Shown here: piece by piece, positions 1 to 10,925 of the stretch | Layout of the letters: every line of letters begins with the position of its first letter | Numbering within the stretch: the first letter of the stretch is position 1 | Program-made: the position numbers and the translations under genes | The notes under the pieces: model-generated | What the model was told of the DNA's origin: nothing | Database searches by the model: none | Seen by the model: the letters and a program-made list of their open reading frames with translations, nothing else | Source: Eledone cirrhosa | Taxonomy: Eukaryota > Mollusca > Cephalopoda > Octopoda > Eledonidae | Direction: 5' to 3' | Assembly (NCBI GenBank): GCA_964016885.1 | Contig: OZ024743.1 | Span: 166,693,522 to 166,757,521, forward strand | Length of the DNA stretch: 64,000 bases

Positions 1-470
1 GTAGAGAAGGATATCAGAGCAGTTGCAGAAATGATTTCAAGCAGTTAAGATGTAATCCACTGTCTTACAAAGACCCTGTGGGTCTCTCTCTCTCAGTCTT
101 TCTCGCTGCCCGACAAAAAACGACTATCAACCCCTTACAGAAATACAGTAAATATCATATTTTAAATCATTGCACACACACACATGTATCACAACTTAAG
201 CCTTGTTTATCCATGATAGCCTCATAGCAGGTAATTAACTTAATAAATATATTTTAGTGGCAATCATGTTTTATTTTTTCATTCATCAGCTTTTCACACA
301 GCAATTATATATGGTATAAATTTTACCTTATGCACAATTACCCTGCAAGCCAACAACAATCACTACTACAAACTCTGCCACACTCAAATGAACAACAAAC
401 TCAAACCAATTATTCCCTTCCAGCGATACATCTATTCCACATTCATATTTACAAGAACAACTACACTACA
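1..470 (+). repeat. Interspersed repeat X, copy 1 (cut by window start)
   Basis: This stretch matches about 10430-10900 in the same orientation. Shared landmarks are the GAGCAGTTAAGATGTAAT-like start, a CTGTGGGTCTCTCTCTC block, the ACGACTATCA...TTACAGAA block, and TTAATAAATATATTTTAGT followed by CATGTTTTATTT and CATTCATCAGC. It contains an AATAAA signal and no coding sequence, so it could be an LTR-type or SINE-like unit. The family is not recognised. The match is seen by eye; that it is a mobile repeat is inferred from the second copy interrupting a Gypsy element. Confidence 0.6.
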
Positions 471-484
471 TTTCTATTTGCTAC

Positions 485-556
485 ATATACATACATACAT
501 ACATACATACATACATACATACATACATACATACATACATACATACATACATACAT
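485..556. repeat. (ACAT)n microsatellite
   Basis: About 18 near-perfect ACAT units. The apparent open frames here only read the tetranucleotide as a Tyr/Ile/His/Thr repeat and are not genes. Confidence 0.95.
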
Positions 557-1078
557 TACTCTCTAACAATAAGAAAATCACAGAGCTGACAAATGCACCT
601 CCTCATGGTCCCACAACCTGTTAGAATAGCAGTCAAATATTCTTCAAATTGCACTCTACCATCTTCATAAAAATAGGAGTGATGGACACATGACACAATG
701 GATAATCTAGTTCTAAATGCACTACAGTAAGAAAAGAAATAAAGAATAAAAGAAAAAAGAAAGATAGAAAGAAAGAAAAAAGGAGGGATGGTCACAGCTG
801 AAATACTTTTGATCTGCTGAATCAGTGTTGATCTGGTGTCAAACAACAAAATCACATCTAATTACACCGAAAATCTTAGTATTTACTAAAAATTACAATA
901 GAGCAATACAAGAATATTAAATGAGCAGAACAATGCTATTATTTCTAATATGGAAACCTCACTCTCCCTGCAACCCATTCTAGTCAGTACAGAGTTTACA
1001 TGTAATAACCTACCATTAGTCCAAACTTCCTCTACTCACAGAACTAAACTGGGTTAACACTGAACTAATACAACAGGG

Positions 1079-1175
<97 letters not shown>

Positions 1176-1794
1176 TCTCTGTCTCTTTCTCTCTCTCAGT
1201 GACTTTTTTTATCACACCCACACATTCACATTTACCTCATACACACACATACACATCTAACCCCCTCATATACATTTATACACTTACATCCATACATACA
1301 AACATACCCAACAGATTGTAATTGTATAACAAGTAGCATGAAACTTCTGCCATACATAACATTTAATAACCCGCCCCTCTTTCTTCTTCTCTTTCTCACG
1401 CACACAGAACAATAATTACCACCTACACATACCTCCACTCTTGATAAATTGTAAAACAACCCTACCAACAATGCCAATGCTGCAATTAGCAACATTTAAA
1501 TTTTTATACACTAACCTTTTATTCCCCAAACACACATATTTAATATGGGAGCAAAATAGAACTAGAACCAGAATTGTCTTATATCACACATAGCTCTTAC
1601 ACTTCATTTTCTTTGTCAACTTGACACATTTGATTACTTACATATATCACTTACACGCGCTTGGCTATATTCAGACCTACAAACATACACACACACACTT
1701 AATCCATAGATATATTATGTCTTTAAAAATGATGGAATCATCATAGGTTTGCTGGATGAAGGTTGACTTGGGGCTAAACACATCCAAACTCCCC
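557..1794. other. Non-coding stretch with long (CT)n array
   Basis: No supported gene. A (CT)n array with a few GTCTCT interruptions occupies about 1081-1197, and CA-rich sequence follows. Short open frames on both strands are low complexity and show no recognisable motif. Confidence 0.7.
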
Positions 1795-2060
1795 CATAAA
1801 ACAGTCAACCACATTACACACTTCACTACATATCAAGACCATCATACGACACACTTATACTATTTATCAAGACCATCATTCTACACATTGTACACCACAT
1901 CACTACACTGTATTTCACACCACTACGCTACATTATACTCCACACCACCACATTACACTCTACATCACAACACCATTACACTGCACTCCACACAACCATA
2001 TTGTACACCACACTACCACACTGTACACAACACCACTACACTGTGTAGCAAAATCTCTCC
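1795..2060. repeat. Degenerate CACCACTACAC-rich minisatellite
   Basis: Irregular repetition of CACCACATTACAC-like words over about 250 bp. A similar shorter run lies at 2738-2850. The 122-residue open frame across it is a His/Thr/Tyr-rich by-product and is not called as a gene. Confidence 0.6.
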
Positions 2061-2179
2061 ACACACACTAACCCCTAGATGGCACGAGATGCTATTTTTA
2101 ATTATCTCGGGTTGGCGCCTGTAGTTTGGAGAAACTGGCCAGCTTTAAGTAAAATGAGATAAGATTTTCTTAAAGCAAT

Positions 2180-2760
2180 TCTGCTCTCATTTCTCAGAAG
2201 AGAAGGACATCACTGTAAGTTGCTCAAGCAGTAGAGAGATGTAGCACTTAGCCAAATACTCGAGCTTTATCGACAGGGTTGGCTACTTTGATAAAGGTTA
2301 GTTTAAGGCATCTGGTCAGACTACTACTGCATTCACACAAACCAACCACACAACACGCAATTCACTTTGTTCTTTTCCTATTTTGTCAGCAATAGCTTCA
2401 ATGTAAGTTATTTCTTAATAAAATCATTATCATAGCGATGTTTGTTATCATTCATCAGATATTGTTAATGGCAGTTTACTTCCAACTTTCAAATTTCAAC
2501 TACTGACTATGGCAACGAGAACAGCCACACATTTCAACTCACTGAGACACACACATTCAACTCATTTGCTATAAGTCACAAATTTCCTACAGTTCTTATG
2601 TGGCAGAGAGCAATTCATAATCAAGCCAACAACAAATTACTACAAAAACAAATTACTACAACATAAACTACCGAATAACAGACAAATATCAGTTCTAACC
2701 ATCCACCAATAACATCAAAATCTACATTGCTATAACTGTACATTACAATGCACTCAACAT
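2180..2760 (+). repeat. Possible diverged copy of interspersed repeat X
   Basis: Contains GTAAGTTATTTCTTAATAAA, then AGCGATGTTTGTTATCATTCATCAG, which parallels the AATAAA...CATTCATCAGC portion of repeat X at 250-290 and 10680-10730. Similarity elsewhere is weak, so the limits are approximate and the call is tentative. No coding content was seen. Confidence 0.3.
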
Positions 2761-2843
2761 CACCACACTGTTCTCCACACCCTATACTTTACACCACACT
2801 TATACAACACTGAACTCCATACCACACATTCTACATTCTACAT

Positions 2844-3022
2844 AATTATTTCTACTTTTGGCACAAGGCCAGCAATTACCCAGTATATTACTGGTACTTT
2901 ATTTTATCGACCCCGTAAGGATGAAAGGCAAAGTTAACCTCGACGGGATTTGAACTCAGAATGGCAAGGGACGTAACTCTCTGCATCAAAGCATGGCATC
3001 CGACCCTCTACCGATACTACAC
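2844..3022 (-). mobile_element. tRNA-derived cephalopod-type SINE
   Basis: On the minus strand it has the tRNA-like head with an A-box-like GTATCGGTAGAGGGT and a B-box-like GAGTTCAAATCCC. The conserved body follows (TTAACTTTGCCTTTCATCCTTACGG, then TCGATAAAATAAAGTACCAGTAATA), and it ends GGCCTTGTGCCAAAAGTAGAAA. It is non-coding and would rely on a LINE reverse transcriptase. The conserved body matches tRNA-derived SINEs known from octopus and squid; exact subfamily not assigned. Confidence 0.85.
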
Positions 3023-3645
3023 CCTCACTACCACCACCACCAGTATTAGCAACATCAAGAACACAATCCAGTAAGGATGCTTCTATATGGTCACTCAACT
3101 TGTTAAAAACGGCAGGTAAATCTCCATCTAATCACACCTTACTATCTTAGAAAAGGGAAAGATATTGGATAATGGAATCCTAGAAAAAAATCTTTGAAAA
3201 ACAAACAAAAGAGATGTTGTGGTTACAGCTGGAATGATAAGTGTATTGTTCCCATCATTTTTAGGGGCGTAGATGTTCATAATTTTCTGACAAAAATTTG
3301 TTGGGGGGTTGCAGCACCCCAACAATATGCCACTGGCTGGAGTACATTTAATCCTAAGTAAACAACATGTGATATGACTTTTGAATGAACAACAATAACA
3401 ACTGCAAGAATGTGGATGAGCAGTAGGAGGAAGAAACAGTTCATGATATATAAAATAATTAAGAATTAAACCTTAACATATTGATATCGAAGAAGAAAAT
3501 GGCTCAATAATCAGGCCCAAGTATTTAAGTTTTGTTAACTTTGTTATAGAAAATATTCAGAAAAAAATCAATAAGAAATTGAAATAAAGAGAAAATTTAA
3601 AAGAAAAAAGAAACAAAATGTTAAAAGGGATTATTTAATCTACAA

Positions 3646-4105
3646 CAAATATGGTTTTGATATTGTATTGATATTGTACTGAGATTATATCGATATAGTT
3701 TTGATTTGTATCGATATTGTTTCAATATTGCATCAATACACTATCAATGTTGTAAAGATATTTTTCAATAATGTACTGATATTGTATTGATATTGCTTCG
3801 ATATTGTATCCATATTGCATTGATATTGTTTCAAAATTGTATCAATATTGTTTCTGTATTATATCATTGTTGTATCACTATTGATATTGCATTGCTACTG
3901 TATCGATATTGTTTCGATATAGTACCTATAATATTGTTTTGATATTGTATCGATATAGTATCAATATTGTTTAGATATTGTATTGATATTGTTTCAATAT
4001 TGTAGTAATAGTGTATCACTATTGTATTGATATTGTTTCGATACTATATCAATACCATTTCGATATTGTATCAAAATTGTATCAATACTGTTTCGATATT
4101 TTGAT
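3646..4105. repeat. Degenerate GATATTGTATC minisatellite
   Basis: Roughly 460 bp of imperfect 11-12-bp words alternating GATATTGTATC and GATATTGTTTC. Many copies contain ATCGAT or TTCGATA. No coding capacity; units vary by single substitutions and indels. Confidence 0.85.
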
Positions 4106-4263
4106 ATAAACAGAATGGCAGACATTAATGTTTCTGGGTGATTACACTTCATCAGCACTGTATACTGCTTATACAAACACAAGTGCAAGACTGACAGGGT
4201 CAATCTACTCACATGGCTTAAAGAGGCTGTTTGCATGATTGAAAACGAATCGAATATTATTAT

Positions 4264-4424
4264 TACTATGCTTTGCAGCACAGTTACGTCCCTTTACGGA
4301 TTGAGTTCAAATCCCACTGAGGTTAACTTTGCCTTTCATCCTTACGGGGTCGATAAAATAAAGTACCAGTAATACACTGGGATAATTGCTGGCCTTGTGC
4401 CAAAAGTAGAAACAATTATTACTA
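4264..4424 (+). mobile_element. 5'-truncated cephalopod-type SINE
   Basis: Begins inside the tRNA-like head (CTATGCTTTGCAGCAC) and keeps the B-box-like GAGTTCAAATCCCA, the conserved body and the end GCCTTGTGCCAAAAGTAGAAACAATTATTA. It lacks the A-box-like part, so it is a truncated or internally primed copy. It sits in the first arm of the local duplication. Confidence 0.85.
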
Positions 4425-4548
4425 TTTGAAATACTCAGATTGACATTTCTTATATTCAGCCATGTAGAGCGAAAAAACTATTTGTTAGTTATTTGAATAA
4501 CTAAACTGGACATTAATCACTCGTATACATGAAACTGACTGGCCTATC

Positions 4549-4647
4549 TGCTGATATGCAAATCTGGCTGATCAGTGGGTCTGCTAATATGCAGATCTGA
4601 CTGATCAGGCAGTTTGCTAATATGCAAATCAGGCCAATCAGTCACTG
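4549..4647 (+). repeat. Three tandem 33-bp units with ATGCAAAT words
   Basis: Units start at 4549, 4582 and 4615 with TGCTRATATGCARATC and end near GATCAG. Each contains ATGCAAAT or ATGCAGAT, an octamer (POU-type) word. No promoter can be tied to it. Confidence 0.85.
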
Positions 4648-4867
4648 TATATTCCAGAAAATATCAAATATTTCACTAGCTCTGACTGTTGGCAGGTAAG
4701 CAGTATACCATACGGATGAAGGATAATCACTCAGAAACATTAGTGTCTGCCATTCTGTTTATATGCCAACACAAGAGCAAGAATGACGGGGGTCATTCTA
4801 CTCACATGGCTTAAAGAGGCTGTTTGCATAATTGTAAACGAATCAAATATTATTATTAATATTCGAA

Positions 4868-5092
4868 AAAGGGTGGTGGATTGGCAGTATCGGTAGAGGG
4901 TCGGACGCCATGCTTTGTAGCATAGAGTTACGGCTCTCTACGGTCTGAGTTCAAATCCCGCCGAGGTTAACTTTGCCTTTCATCCTTACGGAGTCGATAA
5001 AATAAAGCCCCTGTAATGTACTGGGGCTGATTTAATCGACTTCCCCCTCCCCCTAATTACTGGCCTTGTGCCTATATAAGAAATCATTATAA
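4868..5092 (+). mobile_element. Full-length cephalopod-type SINE, longer 3' variant
   Basis: Has the complete head (GGTGGATTGGCAGTATCGGT, A-box-like; GAGTTCAAATCCCG, B-box-like) and body. It differs from the other copies by GGGGCTGATTTAATCGACTT and a CCCCCTCCCCCT tract before TTACTGGCCTTGTGCC, and it ends TATATAAGAAA. This is a second structural variant of the family in the window. It is bounded by ATTCGAAAAA at 4861 and 5094, which may be a target-site duplication. Confidence 0.88.
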
Positions 5093-5175
5093 TATTCGAA
5101 AAACTCAGATTTACATTTCTTGTATTCAGCCATGTAAAGCGATAAAACTATTTGTTATATATACATAGAGTTATT

Positions 5176-6690
5176 CAAATTCCTTTTGTGTAATCAATTA
5201 AATTGATTGTTCAACAAGAATCAAAGACCGCTTATAGTAGTGTTTACTCAATGTATGAGTTATTTCAATTGGTAGATCCTGCTGTAGTTATATAGTTTTC
5301 AAGTGTAACAATTTACGGAGTATATAGAGAAAATTACAAAACTATTATTAAAAACATCTTAATCCAGATGAGTGGGAATAGCTTTTATTGTGTAACACTT
5401 ACGCGTGTTTCATCATATCTCTTACATATAAGTCTTGGACCGCTAATTTTTTTATTATTTCATTACTTTAATTAAAATTAATTCACATCCAACTACTTAG
5501 ATATGTAGTTACAATGAAGATAAAAAAAGAAGATAAGAAGAGACAAAAGAAAGAAAGTAAAAAAAAGAAGATAAGAGGAGACAAAAGAAAGGAAGATAAA
5601 ATACTAATAGGAAGTAGTAAAAGTGATACATGAAAGAAAAAAAAGAATTCACATAGTCATTATTATAAGACCCCAAAAGTGACAACATCAAACAACAACA
5701 ATTATTTAGTTCAATGTACATTAATCAATCTGACAGCTATATGGTCCTTAACTGCTGGTATCATAGTCAGGTTTTTTTTTTCAAAGTAGTTGAGAGCATA
5801 GATACTCTCATATCATAGTAGTAAAAGAATAAAAGCGTTATTGTGGTAGAAAGAGGAAGTGAGTGAATAGGTTTTAGGTTCTAATCACTCATTAGTTAGG
5901 ATCGTAATAAGAGAATGCTCTAAATCGCTTATGTGTGCAAATAAAAATTCTTTCCTGTCTCGTATTAATTAATTTTCCCCCCATTATTATGTGGTAAACT
6001 TTCAAAGTACAAATATGACAAGTTTTTACGTCAGAATGATATTTTCAGGCAAATTCCAAGAAGTCTTGTACTTTTTTGGGGATTCTATCAATTCCCAAAT
6101 TTTACCTGCCAGCACTGTGGAGTTCCTTAACTTCGGATTTTTTAATGAATGTGTGTGTACATACCACCTTTTCTTTAAAAAGTTTGATGTTGCTCCTATA
6201 TATCTGAATACTTAGTTCTATACTTCGATTTAACATTGGTATATTGTTTTCACTCATATACTTATTCTGTAGGGAGTATTCATCTGGTTTTCTGCAGTTG
6301 CAACTTAATTGTTTCCTGTGGATAGTTTCCTTATTGCTGGAGTTCCTAGAGTTGTTAAATAATTCATGGGGTTGTTAAATATACAATACATACATTCATA
6401 TGTTTATCACTATTTCAGAGCACCAATACAAATTTCTAATTGAAGCTGGGCTGGCAACTGGTCTGTATGCAAATGAGTTTCATAAACATAAATGGAATTC
6501 TATAAGAATCCAGCTTCGATAGTTTCAGCAAAAGTGGAGGGATATGTAGTCTTGATAACCACAAAGAAGTGAGAAATGGTGGCTGTTGATAACTTCCCTC
6601 TGGCTTTGTTGAAGATAGGTATGTGACATTCCTCACTACCTTAAAATTCATAGTGAAAGGCTTTCAGAATGTTTTAAAATAAACATACAT
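5176..6690. other. Intergenic DNA, no gene seen
   Basis: AT-rich sequence with a purine-rich stretch (AAGAAGATAAGAAGAGACAA words) at 5515-5645. Short open frames on both strands have no recognisable domain, so none is called. Confidence 0.6.
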
Positions 6691-6694
6691 TATA

Positions 6695-8290
6695 TTGTTA
6701 AATATACAATACGTACATTCACTTACTGAACCTTCTACTCCTATCTTGCTCCCTCCTGAGGTACAGTGCTCACAGCTGCCTACCATGGAGAAGTTTACCT
6801 GCACATCTTCTTCCAAGGACATCCCAATACCGGATACTGACACATACCTGTGTAGGATTGTACAATATAAGGACTCTTTCACCAAACGGATGTGATGGCG
6901 TGTTTACCATTTTGACCGCCCCTCTGTCACAGATTACCATACACCTGACACAAACATTTCTGATTTAAGGAGGAACCTTCCTCACAATGTGCACATGGAG
7001 GAATTTGAGGGAAAACTAATCAACATGATTAAAAACCTCAAGTTCCAGCCATGCTCAGTCTATAGTTGCAACTCTCCTTACCAACATGAGCTAGATGGTC
7101 TAATACAAAGTATGTACACCTCACCGGGAATAATTATGTCTGCCAATAAGATGGGTAACTTTTACTCTATGGATTTCCATACTTACCACCAGTGTTTAAG
7201 TAAAGTGGTGCATAAGCACTACAACATCACACATAAAGGCCACTGGGGTTATCATGGCAGAGCTAGATATAGATGACAGGATGAAACCTTATAGACTGAG
7301 GACTCCCCGTATCCTAATTAAGGACCATAAGCCTGACTTCGTCTCCCAGCTCCCCGTTAAGTTTAGATCTAGATAGAGCCAGTAAGTGCATCTTGGACAG
7401 AATCATCCCAGAGTTGAAAAGCAAAATCAGGGCCAACCTTTGGTCATATACCATGGATGTGATCAACTGATTCAACAATATGAACAGTAACCAGGAGATG
7501 AGATTCGTGCAGTTTGACATCTACAATTACTATGCCTCCAATTCCCCGGTGCTCATGAAGAAGGCTCTACACCTTGTTATACGAAAATCCAGCCTTATCA
7601 GAAGTAGACATCATTACGCTTGCACATAAAACACTCATAGAGTTTGATGGCCAACTCTGGGAAAGGAAGGATAGACCTGACTGTTTTGATTAACGATGGG
7701 GTCCAGCAACTCTACGCAAATAACCGACCTCATTGGGGTTTTCCTGCTTCATAACATTTGGCTGGAGTTGCTTGGGATGGGGGTGGACACTATAGAGATG
7801 ATACTCTTTTCACCTTCCGTAAAACTCACACGGGGAATCTTGAGAGACCTAGGAAGCAGTTCAGGCGTTTCTTCCGGAACTATGGATTGAGCATTATGAT
7901 CAAACCTAGTTGAAGAACCATGGAGTTTCTTGAAACGTCCATGGAACTTGACATTGGAGTAGATAGGCCCTTTCAAAAACTTAATGAGTGCCTCAGATAT
8001 GTTCACCACCAATCGAACCATCCTAAATCGATTCTTGGGTCCATCGTCAAAGGTGTATCTGATAGAATTTCCATTTTGTCCACCAATGCCCACATCTTCG
8101 AACAGCATGCTGTACAATACAATGAGGCCCTGGCCAGAGCGGGGAATTCTAACCGGACCACATACTTTGATAGGGATGGCGCATGGGTGTGGGAGGGACC
8201 GACAGCACTCTACGGACCCGAACTTCCCAGTTGGCCTCCTAACACACTGATGTGTGAATGGACAGAATGCTGGCATTAGTGCTACCAGGT
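6695..8290 (+). pseudogene. Penelope-like element reverse transcriptase, decayed
   Basis: Consecutive frames recover the order of a PLE polyprotein. The N-terminal block has FEGKLINMIKNLKF and NKMGNFYSMDFHTYHQCL (6989-7276). Then comes an RT segment with IKDHKPDF near 7320 and RFVQFDIYNYYAS near 7504-7540, MGSSNSTQITDLIGVFLL (7696-7755), and a thumb-like block SNHPKSILGSIVKGVSDRIS followed by a YNEAL word (7920-8150). Frameshifts and stops separate the blocks, and the catalytic Asp-Asp box is not intact. No GIY-YIG domain follows; a poly-C tract and Gypsy G1 lie just downstream. PLEs use RT plus GIY-YIG endonuclease to retrotranspose; this copy is dead. An antisense 205-residue open frame over the same DNA is a shadow. 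Confidence 0.85.
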
Positions 8291-8394
8291 GAATCTCCTG
8301 GTTTCTTTTTAAAGAGATATTCCTCTGTAAACTGCCCCCCCCCTCCCCACAAGCCCAGTCCCTCATAACTTAGACTAAGATCAAAGACTTACAG

Positions 8395-9075
8395 AAATTA
8401 GCAAGAGCAGCTGACAAACATTTTCTATTGACAGGGTTTATGATCAACGCCATGAGGTCAGCCCCATGACATAGTAAGTTTACACGGGATGATCTGTGTT
8501 TCTATTACAAGAAGTTCAGAGTAAGAGCTACCAGGTGTAAACAACTATGCAGGTTCAAGTGCTCTTCATTATCTGCTCCGGGAAACTCCAAGGCCAGCTG
8601 CTGTTAAACACCATGGTGGCCAGCAAACACAATCAACTGCTCTATATATCCATGATCGGATTTCCAGATAAAGATTCCTAATTGACACTGGAGTAGAAGT
8701 CAGTGTCATCTCAGCATTTGCAAAGGACCTCTGGTACAGAGAACGAGGTCAACCTTTGGCAGCTGCCAATGGTTCTACAATCAAGGTGAATGGGCACTGC
8801 ATTTTCTCCCTTCACATAGGCTCACAGGAATATGCATTGACATTCAGTGTTAATGATATTCATCAGCGTATCATCAGAACAGACTTCCTCATGCCCACTT
8901 ACTGCTAATCAATCTTCAGGGAAGATGACTCATCAACAACAACACGTATACCCCTGTTTCTCTGGCAACACCTGCACATGTAGCCCCTCACATAGCAGCT
9001 GTCTCTCAGACAAAGAACGAGTTCTTGAACCTCCTTTTGAACTGCCTAAATCTCACTACCCTGACATTCTTTAAA
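8395..9075 (+). pseudogene. G1 gag C-terminus and protease, broken
   Basis: Near 8395 a frame gives DLQKLARAADKH, matching the end of the gag capsid region. Then comes a Cys-rich block (CFYYKKF, then ATRCKQLCRFKC) resembling the CWYH...C...PC block of G2 and G3. A retroviral-type aspartic protease segment follows around 8675-8700 (FLIDTG-like, with EVSVIS nearby), read across at least one frameshift. In an intact element gag packages RNA and the protease cuts the polyprotein. Nothing here is openly translatable beyond about 75 residues. Confidence 0.7.
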
Positions 9076-9329
9076 CCCACGAAGTAAAACATCCCATTCC
9101 AGCCACTGGCCTTCCAGTACATAGTTGATCTTGTCGTCTACCACCAGACAAACTTTGCAGGTGCCGAGTTTGACAGTCAAACCTTGGTCATCACCTCTAT
9201 ATGTGGCACCAAAACACAACAGGTTAGCAACTTTGCAGGGATTTTCGGCATCTCAACACAAGCACTAAACCTAACCGCTACCCCATTTCATGTATATAAG
9301 ACTTCTCAGCTCAGTTAGCCGGGTGTTCA

Positions 9330-10260
9330 ATTTTCTCAAAGATCAACCTCATCCAAGAGTATCATCAAATATGTACAAGATGATGATTTTCCTAAAATTG
9401 TCTTTATCACCCCTTTCGGACTGTATGAATTTCACCATACACTTTTCAGCCTAAAAAACACAGCACAATTCTGTCAAAACTTGATGGAGACTGTGTGCAA
9501 AAACTTTGTTTTTATACCTAGTTGAGATCCTTATTGCAAGTCAAAATGTGGAACTACACAAGAAGCATCTGTTAACTCTTTTTGATAGGCTTGAACAATT
9601 CAGTTTTGTAGTCAACCCTGCCAATTGTGTCATTGGTGTTAAAGAAATCAACTTTCTTGGGTATCAAATCAAAGGTACTGGGGCTACACTCCTACCAGAA
9701 AAAGTGACAGCAATCTTATCCTTTCCACGTCCCACCACAAGCGAGGCTCTGCACCAATTTGTAGGAATGGTATACTTTTATCATCATTTCATCTCTTCTG
9801 CAGCAAGATTGATGAGACCACTGTACAAAGCGCTAACAGGAAAAAGTAAAAAAAAAACAGGTGGAGTGCAATGACCTCAGTCTTTGAATCCACAAAAGAA
9901 GCACTTGCTAAAGCAACCATGTTTTCCCAACCTCATATGTCAGTATCAACCCACTCACAGTGAATACCTCTGATACAGCCAGCAACTACAACCACCTGAA
10001 ATATAGTGCTTTCGACAGGGAACTGCTAGCCACTCATTTAGGTGTCTGATACTATTTCTTGGAAGATTGAACCTCCATGATATTCACAGACCATAAACCA
10101 CTTGCCTTTGCTATGAGCAAGCTATCAGAGCCATGGTCTTCATGTCAGCACAACGCTTATCAGTCATTTCTGAGTTCACTACAGACAATCAGCATATATC
10201 TGGAAAAAGCAACCCAATTGCTGATGTGTAGCAGTAATTTGATACTCTCCTTAATAGAGT
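9330..10260 (+). pseudogene. G1 reverse transcriptase and RNase H, broken
   Basis: RT homology starts near 9335 (FSKINLIQEYHQI). It passes ITPFGLYEF near 9410 and a damaged catalytic box near 9510 (VFIP then VEILIASQ where Y-x-DD is expected). A clear stretch follows at 9506-9874, with HKKHLLTLFDRLEQF, INFLGYQIKG and ALHQFVGMVYFYHHF. RNase H remnants include the FDRELLA-like word near 10015 and FTDHKPLAFAMSKL at 10080-10120. Several indels and stops, and loss of the Asp-Asp pair, make it non-functional. Related G2 and G3 pol frames support the reading. Confidence 0.85.
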
Positions 10261-10261
10261 T

Positions 10262-10925
10262 TCATTCGCTCCATCTAGCGGCCACCAAAAACTTGACCTT
10301 CTGTGGCATCATAGATAAGTTTCTATTGTAATCGTTTTTTAGACATCACTAGGTCTACGATTTTGACATGGAAGCCACCATCTGCTTATTCTCGTGTTCT
10401 GGAGACAGAATGAGTAATACAGATAAATTGCAGGCTTGCAGAGTCAAAGAAAGGAGTTGTAGGTTTGATTTCGAGCAGTTAAGATGTAATAAAAAAAATC
10501 TCCCACATACCTCTGTGGGTCTCTCTCTCTCTCTCTTGGCCTCTTTCACTGTCAGACAAACGACTATCATCTCATTACAGAAGTACAGTAAATACTTTCT
10601 TTTGAATCTCAGCACACATGCATACATCACAACAAAATTCTTGTTTTTATTACATTGTCAACCTTGTAGCAGGCTATTAAGTTAATAAATATATTTTAGT
10701 AGCGATCATGTTTTATTTGTTCATTCATCAGCATTTCACATAGTGCTTATTCATGGGACAATTTTTACCTTATTCATAATCACCCATCAACATATACTAC
10801 AAAACCTGCCATACCACAATGAACACAAAACACTGAACAATGGACAAATATACATTTTATCCCCTAATAACTTCTATTGCCACATCTACAATACATTGTC
10901 TCACCAGCAAAAATGTATATTTGCT
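10262..10925 (+). repeat. Interspersed repeat X inserted in G1
   Basis: Between the RNase H end and the linker before integrase, G1 homology stops and resumes at about 10930 (SDTYITSITEGLDNDAM). The intervening 660 bp includes the block shared with window positions 1-470. It carries CATCTAGCGGCC near its start and TTAATAAATATATTTTAGT near 10683. Non-coding. A third, doubtful copy lies at 2180-2760. Family unknown; a solo LTR is possible. Confidence 0.6.

Larger units (their letters stand above)
4098..5175. repeat. Local duplication (two arms), each followed by a SINE
   Basis: The words CATGGCTTAAAGAGGCTGTTTGCAT and AAACGAATC(G/A)AATATTATTATTA occur at about 4212-4265 and again at about 4806-4860, each followed by a SINE. 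After each SINE comes CTCAGATTTACATTTCTTRTATTCAGCCATGTARAGCG (4434 and 5102). In addition, 4098-4180 is an inverted, diverged copy of about 4695-4765 (shared AACAGAATGGCAGACA and GTATACTGCTTA words). The underlying unit is unidentified. Confidence 0.65.

Noticed and set aside
1756..2124. 122-codon open frame
   Set aside because: Low-complexity His/Thr/Tyr repeats from the CACTACAC minisatellite.
4549..4647. CRISPR-like array
   Set aside because: Three contiguous 33-bp units without unique spacers, in an animal genome; a minisatellite.
4880..4960. tRNA gene
   Set aside because: A/B-box-like words are present, but the sequence is the head of a SINE with a conserved body and tail, and no cloverleaf was apparent.
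7749..8366. 205-codon minus-strand open frame
   Set aside because: Antisense shadow of the PLE thumb-like region; no recognisable domain.
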